A stretch of 11,210 nt of DNA, from assembly GCA_029339195.1 (NCBI GenBank), contig JAPTJF010000825.1:1-11210 (forward strand), given 5' to 3'. The DNA is from Micractinium sp. NFX-FRZ. Taxonomy: Eukaryota; Chlorophyta; Trebouxiophyceae; Chlorellales; Chlorellaceae. Position 1 is the first letter of the stretch; every line of letters starts with the position of its first letter. Positions 1 through 7,700 of this stretch are shown here, in pieces. The notes under the pieces are model-generated. The model made no database searches and was not told where the DNA came from. It was given only the letters and a program-made list of their open reading frames with translations. The position numbers and the translations under genes were made by a program.

Positions 1-590
1 ACACGTTATCCCATTCCCTGCAGACCCCCTGCTGCCCCTCCATATGTGCAGCTTTGGGGAGCAGCAGCAGAGGTGCAGCGCACGTGGGTGCTTGGCTGGC
101 TGCAAAACCGCCTCCCCTCTCGCTGCGCCGCTCGCCACCAGCGAGGCGGTTTTGGCAGTGCCAGCCGGTCGCTCTTTGCTGACGGCTCAGAAGGGCGCTG
201 AGCTTTGCCGCAGGACCCTGGCGAATGAGTGCAGGCGTGCACAGCCTCTCACATACTGGGTAGCCCAATGCGACACGCAAAAGCGCCTCCCATGCTGCCG
301 CACGCCAGCTGGCGCCAGCGGTTATGCTGACTGTGCATATTGACGGCTGCTGAAGCTGGCGACTGGGCACCTGCCGGCCCCTTCAGGGGCCAGAAGCAGG
401 TGAGGGTGGGCAGGGATGGTGGCCAAAGGCGGGAGGAGGGCAGCAGGGGCCAACACCGCCTCCCGTGTGCAGCACAGCACGGTACACCTCTCTCTCTTGC
501 ACGCACTGCCACGGTTGGAGGACATCTTGTGACTTACAGTGAATTTTTGTGTAATCATGTGATGTAAACAAATTCCCATAATAGAATTTA
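1..590 (+). other. Probable 3' end / 3' UTR of an upstream plus-strand gene
   Basis: No secure gene is visible here. Frame 1 is open from the window edge to a TGA at 199-201, and a possible acceptor (CCCTGCAG, ending at 23) sits inside it. Frame 2 is open to a TGA at 341-343. Either could be a terminal exon, and I cannot choose between them because neither translation resembles a known family. The stretch ends in an unusually AT-rich block (about 525-600) carrying two TGTAA motifs. The same arrangement follows the gene ending at 2341, so a transcript coming from the left probably ends near 570-590. The minus-strand open frames look like GC-rich noise. Confidence 0.3.
550..567 (+). terminator. 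Paired TGTAA polyadenylation signals
   Basis: TGTAA occurs at 550-554 and again at 563-567 within an AT-rich island of otherwise GC-rich DNA. TGTAA is the known main polyadenylation signal of green algae, with cleavage usually a little downstream. The spacing and doubling resemble the pair at 2535-2551. It would end a transcript entering from the left edge. Confidence 0.4.
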
Positions 591-610
591 CCGATTGATG
601 GAACGGGCAG

Positions 611-640
611 TGTACAGAGTGTACAGAGTGTACATGTACA
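611..640. repeat. TGTACA array (four GTAC cores in 30 bp)
   Basis: The 9-mer TGTACAGAG occurs twice in tandem (611-619, 620-628). It is followed by TGTACATGTACA (629-640), which is its own reverse complement. This puts four GTAC cores at 612, 621, 630 and 636. The array lies about 460 bp upstream of the ATG at 1103 and just after the likely end of the previous gene, so it is in a promoter position. GTAC is the core bound by SBP-domain transcription factors, including the copper regulator CRR1 of Chlamydomonas. A regulatory role here is inference, and it could be only a microsatellite. Confidence 0.6.
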
Positions 641-664
641 GAAAAGAGGCGGCGAGGACAAATG

Positions 665-700
665 CGCCAGCGCCACGCCAGCGCCACGCCAGCGCCACGC
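665..700. repeat. 11-bp tandem repeat CGCCACGCCAG
   Basis: Two full 11-mers (671-681 and 682-692) are flanked by a partial unit on each side (CGCCAG at 665-670 and CGCCACGC at 693-700). It lies in the 5' flank of the gene starting at 1103. No function is evident, and replication slippage in GC-rich DNA would explain it. Confidence 0.7.
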
Positions 701-1102
701 TGCCGCCGCCACCTGCGCGCTCTGCATTGTGCGTCGCCCTTCCATCCTGGATAGTCTTGTCCACTCGCATTTCCAGTTCCAGAAGCTCAGTGACACACAG
801 CAGAGCGCTCTAGCGCCAGGGCTCTTGTGCTCTCGGGAGTGCCGGGAGTTTTTTGCGGCAAAGGGTGAGTTCCTGGCACGGCTCTTCCTCTAGTGCGATC
901 ATTGAGGTCGCTTGTAGGTCTGTCGGCGCACCAACCGGCGCGCGCGGAAGTGCTGGAGGTCTCAAGGCTGCTCAGGCATTCTCACACTCCTCTTCCACGC
1001 CCGGAACTTGCAGGCCTGGCATACTGCGGCTTGGCGAGCTGCTCCAGCCCTCACGCGCCGATTTTGCCCCCGCCGCTCACCCCCGCCACCGCCGCCGCCG
1101 CC

Positions 1103-2341
1103 ATGGCCCAAGCTCTTGCGGTGAGCAGGGCCGCAGATTCTCAACGCAGTCTGTGAGGGGCTATCTGCATTTATTCCTTCACAAGAGTATTTGGGCGCAA
1201 GACGTGTCATCCCCTTGTTGGGTGCTGCCGCCCTCGCAGGACGCCGCAGCGCGTTGTGTTGCGGACCTGGGCACGCGCCTGTCCGCCTCGGCTGCGAGGT
1301 GCAAGGATGAGATGGACGCACTGCGTGCGCAAGTAGCTGAGCTGACCGATGCACTGGCTGCTGCACAGGTGTGGGTAGAAGCCAGTCTGACAGCCCTTGG
1401 ACTACCGCTCGGAGGGAGAACCTTGCTGGCAGCAGCAGCTGTCTGTTGCCTGCCACCCATCCGAAAGTCACCCCAGTGTCCCTGCTTGTGCTCCACCCCC
1501 GTCTTCCCATGATGCTTCAGGATCTAGCAGCACAAGAGAAGCGGCTGCGGCAGCAGGCCGAGGCGGCCGCGGCTCGTGAGCGGCGGCTGTGGGGTGATGC
1601 GCTGGCGGCGGCTGACGCTGCTCTGGTGAGGCGCCAGGGCGGTGCATGCAAGGCAGCAGGCAGCAGGAGTGAGTGCAAGAGTGAGTGCAGTCCAGCAGGG
1701 CAGGTGTGCACAGCGTGCTGAGCACTGCAACCACCCAACTGCTCCCCTTACCCACGTGTTTCACCCTGTTATGGTGCGAGCAGGGGAACGAGCTGAGGGT
1801 GCTGCAGCGGCTGCAGGCGCAGCTGAGGAAGGCGGGGCATGGACAGGCAGAGGGTGATGAGCGGCAGCAGCAGCAGGCGCAGGAGGAGGCGGGTCGGGGG
1901 TCGCGGCACGATGCGCTGGCGGCTGCCAGGGCGGCGGTGACTGCTGCCCTGGACAGTCAGCAGCAGCAGGAGCAGGCGGCGCTAGAGGTGGTGGCTGGTT
2001 CCCAGCATGCAGCAACGGCGGGCACATCTGCGGGCGGCAGGCGGCGCGTGGCGGAGACTGCAGCAGCTGCGGCAGCAGCAGGGGCACATGCCGGCCCGGC
2101 TGCAGCAGAGGCTGGTGAGGAGTTGCCCCAGCCTGAAGCAGGGTCAGCAGGGAAGCGGCGCCGCTCTGAGCCAGCCCGGCAGCCTGCTCTGGCGCCCCCT
2201 GGCGTGCATCAGAAGGGGCCGGTGCAGGCGGGGGAGCGGCGGCGCACCAGGAGCAGCGGGAGCACGACGCCACGCCAGGCGGCGATGCTCAAGCGGGTGG
2301 AGCAGGCGGGGGGCGTGCCGTGGTACGAGCGCCTCGGCTGA
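1103..2341 (+). CDS. Coiled-coil, Ala/Gln-rich protein of unknown function (4 exons, 269 aa)
   Basis: Exons are 1103-1120, 1240-1368, 1521-1625 and 1784-2341. All introns are GT-AG and all fall between codons, so the reading frame runs without a break to the TGA at 2339-2341. The ATG lies in a strong context (GCCGCCATGG) and is the first in its frame after a stop at 866-868. Exons 2 and 3 and the start of exon 4 (residues about 7-102) are rich in Leu, Ala, Glu, Gln and Arg in heptad-like order, as in a coiled coil. A low-complexity Gln/Ala section follows (about 110-195). The tail is basic, with KRRR at 208-211 and ERRRTR at 235-240 as possible nuclear localisation signals, and ends in a distinct block containing TTPRQAAMLKRVEQ and finally WYERLG. 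I do not recognise the family. The short, less repetitive C-terminus is the part most likely to reveal homologues. There is no signal peptide or membrane segment. The 18-nt first exon is the least certain part. Confidence 0.72.
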
Positions 2342-2391
2342 GTGTGAGGGTGCGAGTGTCACCAGGCCATGCCAACCAGTGGTGTACATGT

Positions 2392-2419
2392 TAGGCAGCG
2401 GAGCCGGCTCCGCTGCCTA
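2392..2419. repeat. Perfect 28-bp palindrome in the 3' UTR of gene 1
   Basis: The sequence from T2392 to A2419 is identical to its own reverse complement, centred between 2405 and 2406, with no spacer. Its arms contain AGGCAGCGGAGCC and the matching complement. It begins 51 nt after the stop codon at 2341 and lies upstream of the TGTAA signals at 2535-2551, so it should be in the mature 3' UTR. In RNA it could form a hairpin, with a few central bases unpaired as the loop, or pair between two transcripts. Confidence 0.9.
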
Positions 2420-2534
2420 CCTGTCACCGCCGGCAGCCGCCCAACCCCACCATGATCAACTGCATAGTCAATTGCGTGTGCGATGCACGCTACGACACAT
2501 ATTAATTTGGGCGGCCTGCTATCCCCGCACCCTC

Positions 2535-2551
2535 TGTAACTTGGCATGTAA
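2535..2551 (+). terminator. Paired TGTAA polyadenylation signals of gene 1
   Basis: TGTAA occurs at 2535-2539 and 2547-2551, about 195-210 nt after the stop codon at 2341. This is the usual green-algal signal at a normal distance. An A-rich stretch follows at 2568-2576. Cleavage is therefore likely near 2560-2580, leaving about 310 bp as the promoter region of the next gene. Confidence 0.6.
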
Positions 2552-2890
2552 ACCTTCCTTTGCGGCAAAAAAACACACCCACGGCTGCCGGCAGCTTCAG
2601 GTGGCGTCAAGTGGGGCCAAACCGAGCATGGTGCCAGCAGAGTAGAAGCGCACAATACATTGTGTTTGTATCCCTTCTCATGTCGTTGGTATCACACACG
2701 AGCCACGTGATTTCTGTCGGGCAGCGGAGGGTCCCCACGCCCACAAAGCTCACCTGCAGGAGGGCCGCCTGGCGCCAGGCAAAGCGGAGGCGGTGCCGGG
2801 GTGGTGAAGACTTGATGCAGCTGACGATGCAAGGCCCGCTTCATATCGCATCCTCTAGCCACTACCGCCAATCTGCTTATCCTCACGCAC

Positions 2891-3545
2891 ATGGACGCGC
2901 TTGAGTTTGGCTTGGAGTGCAAGGCGGAATGGTGCGAGAAAATCTTGTCCGGTAAGCTGCAGTGGGTTTATATCGATCCAGGATGGACATTCAAATGCGT
3001 TGGAGGCGGCCAAATTGCCAGTGGCGTTGCAGCCGCCACGGTGGTGCCTGCACTCCCGCCACCCGCCGATCTCCCGCTGCTCCGCCCGCCGCTCTGCTGG
3101 CACCAGCCTTCAAAGCCGTGTACAACAAGCTCACAACGAACTGATGCACCTGTTGCAACCCTTCAACTTAAACTCTCCAGGCCAGAAGAGCCTGGAGGTA
3201 CGGCGCTACCCGCCGCTGCCGGAGCTCTCTGGGCAGCGCGTGCTGCTGCTGGCGTCGACCGGCGCAGAGGGCGTGCCCACTTTCAGCGACAGCATCGCGG
3301 CTGGGCAGGAGGGTGGCAGCGTGGTGGGCTGGGTCCTGTTTGATGGAGCGGTTGAGTACAGCAGTGCAGCAGCGTTTGCAGCCGATGAGGCGCTGCACTG
3401 CGTCCCGCCCACCAGCCCGTATGCGGCTCAAGAGGGCGGCCCCACGCTGTACGGCTGGAGGGTGGTGGCGTCCCACCGCCTGGCGGAGCCGCTGCCACTG
3501 CCAGCAATGCAGCGTGTGACGCGGTCGGTGTACCGGCGCTGCTGA
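2891..3545 (+). CDS. ASCH-domain protein (2 exons, 141 aa)
   Basis: Exons are 2891-2951 and 3181-3545, joined in phase 1 across a 229-nt intron (donor GGTAAGC, acceptor CTCCAG). The product is little more than one ASCH domain. The N-terminus has a conserved-looking core, ECKAEWCEKILSG (residues 9-21). The family signature G-x-K-x-x-E-x-R appears as G21, K23, E26 and R28, with the intron splitting the codon for G21. Strand-like segments follow at QRVLLLAS (39-46), VVGWVLFDGAVEY (68-80) and LYGWRVVASHRLAEP (110-124). ASCH is a PUA-like beta barrel thought to bind RNA or modified bases. Known members include the coactivator subunit TRIP4/ASC-1 and bacterial YqfB, which hydrolyses N4-acetylcytidine. 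Which of these activities applies here cannot be told from the sequence. No targeting peptide is evident, so cytosol or nucleus is likely. The gene is downstream of and codirectional with gene 1, and has its own TGTAA signal at 3935. Confidence 0.88.
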
Positions 3546-3934
3546 CGGGCCACTGAACATGTTTTGCTTTGTTTTACGCTCCTCCTTCCCTTCCTTCCTC
3601 CCTCACTTGCCCCTCAGTGTGCCAGCGGTTCGTCTGCTTGATTCACCAAACGCATGTGCCACCTGTCTGCTTGATCCGTTGCATGCATCTGTCACAGCCC
3701 CCTTCCGGCGAATTCATCACATTACATGGCGCCGCGTGTACAAGGGATTGCGGATTGCGCTGGGCAGAGAAACATTGGGCAAGCGAGAGGGGAGGGCAAA
3801 GAGGCGGGGCTAGAAGGGACGCAGCACTCTAACGTTGGGCTCCTAATGTACAACAGAAGGGAGGGACGTGATTGATACACACGGCGGGGGGGTGGGCTGC
3901 TAGCGTACAGGCCATGCTGGTGCGGTTTGGGGAG

Positions 3935-3939
3935 TGTAA
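3935..3939 (+). terminator. Candidate TGTAA polyadenylation signal of the ASCH gene
   Basis: This is the only TGTAA I found on the plus strand between the stop at 3545 and about 4000. It implies a 3' UTR of roughly 400 nt, normal for green algae. It is a single copy, unlike the pairs at 550 and 2535, so confidence is lower. Confidence 0.4.
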
Positions 3940-3988
3940 CGTACGTTGGCAGGGGAACGCGGTGCAGTGAGGTGGGGTGCGGTGCGGT

Positions 3989-4014
3989 GCATGCAGGCAG
4001 GCATGCAGGCAGGC
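3989..4014. repeat. Tandem GCATGCAGGCAG repeat
   Basis: The 12-mer GCATGCAGGCAG occurs at 3989-4000 and again at 4001-4012, followed by GC. It is preceded by GTGCGGTGCGGTGC (3977-3990), another short-period run. It lies in the purine-rich convergent intergenic region and no role is evident. Confidence 0.75.
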
Positions 4015-4400
4015 TTTGCCGAGTCGGCTGGTGTGGTCACAACTTCAGCTGTGACGCATGGCGCAGCTGAACGGTGGAGGATGGGGGTGGGGAGGAGTAT
4101 ACGAAACGATGAGAGACGAGACGAGAAAAGAGGAGCGGTAGAACCAGGGTGTGTTTATGCATGGGGGGGAGCTGGGCATATGGGGAGGGCGCGTGGGGAG
4201 GGGCAGAGGCAAACCGTTGCAGGGGGGTACACAAACCTTGGTGGGGGCGCACACTGACAAAGAGCGGCGGCGGCGGGACTGATTCTTCAGGGCATCGCTT
4301 GAGGTGCTGAGGAGCACAGATAGGAGACAAACATCCATGGGAAGTAGAGCGGGAGGAAGCTGAGAGAGAGATGGGATGGGATGCGGGAGGGATCGCAGTC

Positions 4401-4437
4401 TATAAAGGCGGGAGGGGGTGCGGGGGCACGCAGGGGG
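4401..4437 (+). promoter_or_regulatory. TATAAA followed by a G-quadruplex-type motif
   Basis: TATAAA at 4401-4406 is followed at once by four G-runs (4410-4412, 4414-4418, 4422-4426 and 4433-4437) separated by loops of 1, 3 and 6 nt, which fits the usual G-quadruplex pattern. No plus-strand gene begins downstream. It could be a promoter for an antisense transcript entering the ankyrin gene, a 3'-end processing or pausing element, or chance in G-rich DNA. Confidence 0.3.
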
Positions 4438-4770
4438 CTGTGGGTGGCGGCACAGCCCTGCAGGCAACCCACGCAGCGTATGGCGACTCACACAACACTC
4501 ACACAAGAGCTAGGGAGTTGCGTTGGCTGGTCATAGATGGGGGAGGATGGTGAATCGAGTGGAATGCGTGAGGGATCACAGGGCCATTTGAGCATGGGGG
4601 CATCGCACGCGCTCGGTAGGAGCACGGGCGGGGCGGGTGCACTGGTGCGCCCTGAATGTGCGAGGGGGAGATGAGCGTTGCCTGCAGGGTCTGGGCGGGG
4701 CAGCGGCGGCTCAGCAGGCAGGGCGGAACGCCGAGGCCGCCTGCCGCAGTGCCTGCGCGCCTTCTCCCCT

Positions 4771-7700
4771 TCAGAAGAGGTGGAGAGGAAGCTGCTGCGC
4801 CAGCGTGGCGGGCAGCGCAGCCTCCGCCTCGGACGCGGGCACCACAAAGTGGGACACATCGCCGCTGTACTCTCCGCGCAGCCGCTGCTCCAGGTCGGCG
4901 AAGCAGAAGGCAGGGGGCGGGGAGGGGGCGCGGGGGACGCCTGCAGGGCGGGGAGGAGGGCAGGGGGGGAGGGGCAGGGGCGGGCGAGGCGGGGGGGAGG
5001 CGAATTGGGCGGGAGGGCAGGTTGGTGTGCGGTGGAGGAGGGAGGAGCTTCTCGGTGGCCCCCTCCTTGCCTGTGCCACCTGCCTGCCGGGGGCCCCTCA
5101 CATGACCTGCACCTCGATGCCAGTAGGTGGCTCGCTGGCCCCAGTCACAACAGCAGGTGCGCCCGCCCACCTGCCACGCCGGTCAGGAGCGCTGCCGCCG
5201 GCACCGGCTTGCCTGCCGCGCCAGAGAGGCGGCGGGCGTCCAACGGGGGGAAGCCCAGGAAGCTCAGCCCTGCCGACACCGGGGCTGCAGGGGCGGGGGC
5301 TGTCACCGGCACCGCTGCTGCTGCTGCTGCTGTGCTGGCTGCCGCACCCGCAGGGAAGCCGCAGGCCGGGGCGTCTGCCAGCCCGGCCAGGCCGTGGCTG
5401 GCCAGCAGGTCGCCAGCTAGGTGGTTGTTCTGCAGGGACGGGATGGGGCAGAGGGTCGTGCAGACACACACGTCAGCACCGGGTGCTCCTTGCCCTAGAT
5501 TGCGGCAAGTCCCCATAGTCATGTCAAACTGCACAACAGATGGATGCGCCACACAGCTAGCACCAGACATGTCCGGGTCCCTGCTTCCCCTCCCCACCCC
5601 GCTGCCCCACCCCTCATGGCAGCCGCCCTCCCCTCCCATCTGCCCTCCTTTCCTCCCCCACTGTCCCCCTGCCCCTCCCCTCTGGCCTCCTTTCCTCCCT
5701 CACCGTCCTCCCCTGCACCCCCGCCCCCACCTGCAGGAATGCGGCAAAACGGTAGACGCAGTGCATGCGCTCGGCAGCCACGGCCTGGGCCACCGCCGCC
5801 GCCTCGTGAGCCGCCGTCTCCTCCAGCACAGACGCCAGCTCCGCCTGGTGCGCTGCCTCCGCCTGGCGCTGCCGCAGCCGCAGGTGTGCCAGCTCAGCAC
5901 GCAGCGCTGCCACCTCAGCAGCAAGTGCGGCAGCGTTGCTCTCTGGCAGCTCCTGCGACGGCTCCTGCCGGGCGGGGACCACAGCAGGCGCCTCAGCCGC
6001 TGGTGCTGCAGCAGCAGCGCACGGCGCAGTTGCTGCTGGCGCGGGTGGTGCGGAGTCTGCTGCTGCAGCAGCTCCTGGGCTGCTGCTGGCCTGCATCGGC
6101 GGCTCGCTGCTGCTGCTTGCGGGCTGCGGGGCGCTGCTCAACTGCTGCTGCTGCTGCTGCTGCACAGCTGCCGCCAGCGGGGGGAAGGCCGCCTCGTCAT
6201 CAATGCTGTGCATGCTGTGCGCTGCCTGCAGCTGCTGTGCATGCTGCGCCAGCGGCTTGGTGGCCTCCGCAACTGCTTGTGGCGGCGCCGCCGCCGGCTT
6301 GCCCCAGACCGGCCGGCCCGCAGCGCCCACGGCATGCACCTTGTTGCCTGCCAGGTGGCCCCGTGCCGCGCTGCTAGAGCGGGAGGGAGGGATGAGCACC
6401 GAGCGCTGGCTGCTGCCCGCTGTGTCGTGGCTCTCGCCGCTGCAGGCGGGCGGGCGGGGCAGGGCAGGGCAGGGGGTCGGGCGGGTGTGTGGAATGAGGA
6501 ACGAAAGGAAGTGAGCACTGGGGCGAGTTGGCCACTGGCAAGGCAGCGTAGCGTGGCGAGGCGTGCGTGCACCCAATTTTGCAGCCGCAAACGCAAGCAG
6601 AGGGGCTCCAGGCCGGCTGCCTGCCTCCCCTCCCTCACCTGCAGCTGCTACCCAGCGAGCTTGCCGACGGGCAGCGCCGCATGACCCCGCCGCCGGCGGC
6701 CTCCAGATGCCGCTGCGACAGCTGCTGCACCGGCTGCGCGCCCTCCTCCCGCCGCCGCCTGCCCACCACCTGCCACTCCAAATCCTCGGCCTCCTGCTCA
6801 TCATCATCACCGCCGTCGCTGAGCGCTGCTGCCGCTGGCAGCGGCGGAGAGGCGGGGCACGAGGCCGCTGCGCCTGCGCCTGCTGGCTGCTCCAGCGCCG
6901 CTGCAGGGCTGCTGGCCTGCACGTCACGCACCTCCTGCTGCTGCTGCGGCGGGGGCGGCGGCTGCTGCGTGCTCGCTATTGGCCGCCCCGCCTCCTGCTC
7001 CTCTCCCTCTGCCTGCACATCCTCAGGCTGCGGGGGGGCTGGCGCTGGCATGCCTGCTGGCGCTGCCGCAGCAGCGCCCGCCGCCTTGGCCTTGCCCTGC
7101 TTCCCTTTCTTCTTCTTGCCCTTCTTGCCGCCGCCAGCGGGGCGGTCCTTGCCCTGCTGACCTGGCGCCTCGTCATCCACCAGCTCAGCCAGCAGCTCCT
7201 CCTGCGGCCCAGGCAGGGGAGAGCATACAAAGGGGAGAGCATGAGGGTGGAGGCATTGCCACAGGGTTGGGGCATTGACGGGACAGGCAGGCGGGCCGCT
7301 CAGCCAGCAGATCCTCCTACAGCCAGCCAGGCAGGAGGGACACAAGAAGGCAGGCGCACAAGAAGCAGCAGAACAGCAGGTTCAGGCAGGCAGGGGCTGC
7401 GTGGGCAGGCACGGCGGCAAGCGGGACGGCGGGCAGGCAGGCAGGCAGGGGCTGCCCCTTTCCCCTAGGCTCACCCCCCAGATCCATGCTCCGCCCACGT
7501 CTGCAGCCGTGCCGAATAACTTATTTGCATCTCCGCCCTTCTGCTCTCCAGCACACCTCCCTTCCCAGCTTGCAGTTCTGGAAACCCCCTCCCCACCAAC
7601 CATGCGCACCTGCAGGCGCGCCGCCTTGCTCTCCATCTCAGCAATGCGTGCCTCCAGCACCCCCCGCACCTCGCTGCCTGCCGCGGCATAGTCGAGCACG

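Larger units (their letters stand above)
590..1102 (+). other. Promoter and 5' UTR region of the coiled-coil protein gene
   Basis: This segment holds the two short repeat arrays at 611-640 and 665-700 and then non-coding GC-rich sequence. I see no convincing TATA box. The frame leading into the ATG at 1103 has a TGA at 866-868 and no ATG between that stop and 1103. The transcription start is probably downstream of about 700, giving a short leader that ends in a run of GCC triplets. Confidence 0.35.
3546..4770. other. Convergent intergenic region (3' UTRs of the ASCH and ankyrin genes)
   Basis: No credible gene was found in these 1.2 kb. The first part is the ASCH 3' UTR, with a C/T-rich stretch at 3580-3620. 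From about 3770 to 4560 the plus strand is strongly purine- and G-rich with many short runs, including GAGACGAGACGAG near 4112-4126 and GATGGGATGGGATG near 4370-4383. The minus-strand open frames here are Pro/Ser-rich translations of this biased sequence and show no domain. No minus-strand TGTAA (TTACA on plus) was found between 4770 and 3727. The first is at 3722-3726. Confidence 0.5.

Noticed and set aside
665..700. The 11-bp array as a CRISPR or telomere-like element
   Set aside because: The units are contiguous with no spacers and do not match the plant/algal telomere unit. Slippage in GC-rich DNA is sufficient.
893..1102. A 70-residue N-terminal extension of the coiled-coil protein
   Set aside because: The frame is open back to 869, but there is no ATG in it before 1103 and the translation has no recognisable targeting peptide or domain.
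2868..2872. A CCAAT box upstream of the ASCH gene
   Set aside because: It lies only 19 nt before the ATG, so it is probably within the transcript leader and is a chance match.
4037..4506. Pro/Ser-rich minus-strand open frames in the convergent intergenic region
   Set aside because: They are translations of purine-rich plus-strand sequence with no domain or supported splice structure. They fall where the ankyrin 3' UTR is expected.
5145..5170. Ending the ankyrin protein at the TGA at 5147-5145
   Set aside because: It remains possible as an isoform, but the donor at 5170 and acceptor at 4941 match in phase and join to a coding-like final exon (with LEQRLRGEYSGDVSHFVV), so the longer model was preferred.
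4678..6684. A 668-codon open frame on the plus strand, antisense to the ankyrin gene
   Set aside because: It is an open shadow caused by high GC and codon bias of the minus-strand exons. It runs straight through introns 7-9 and shows no domain, and its composition is Arg/Ala/Leu-rich noise.
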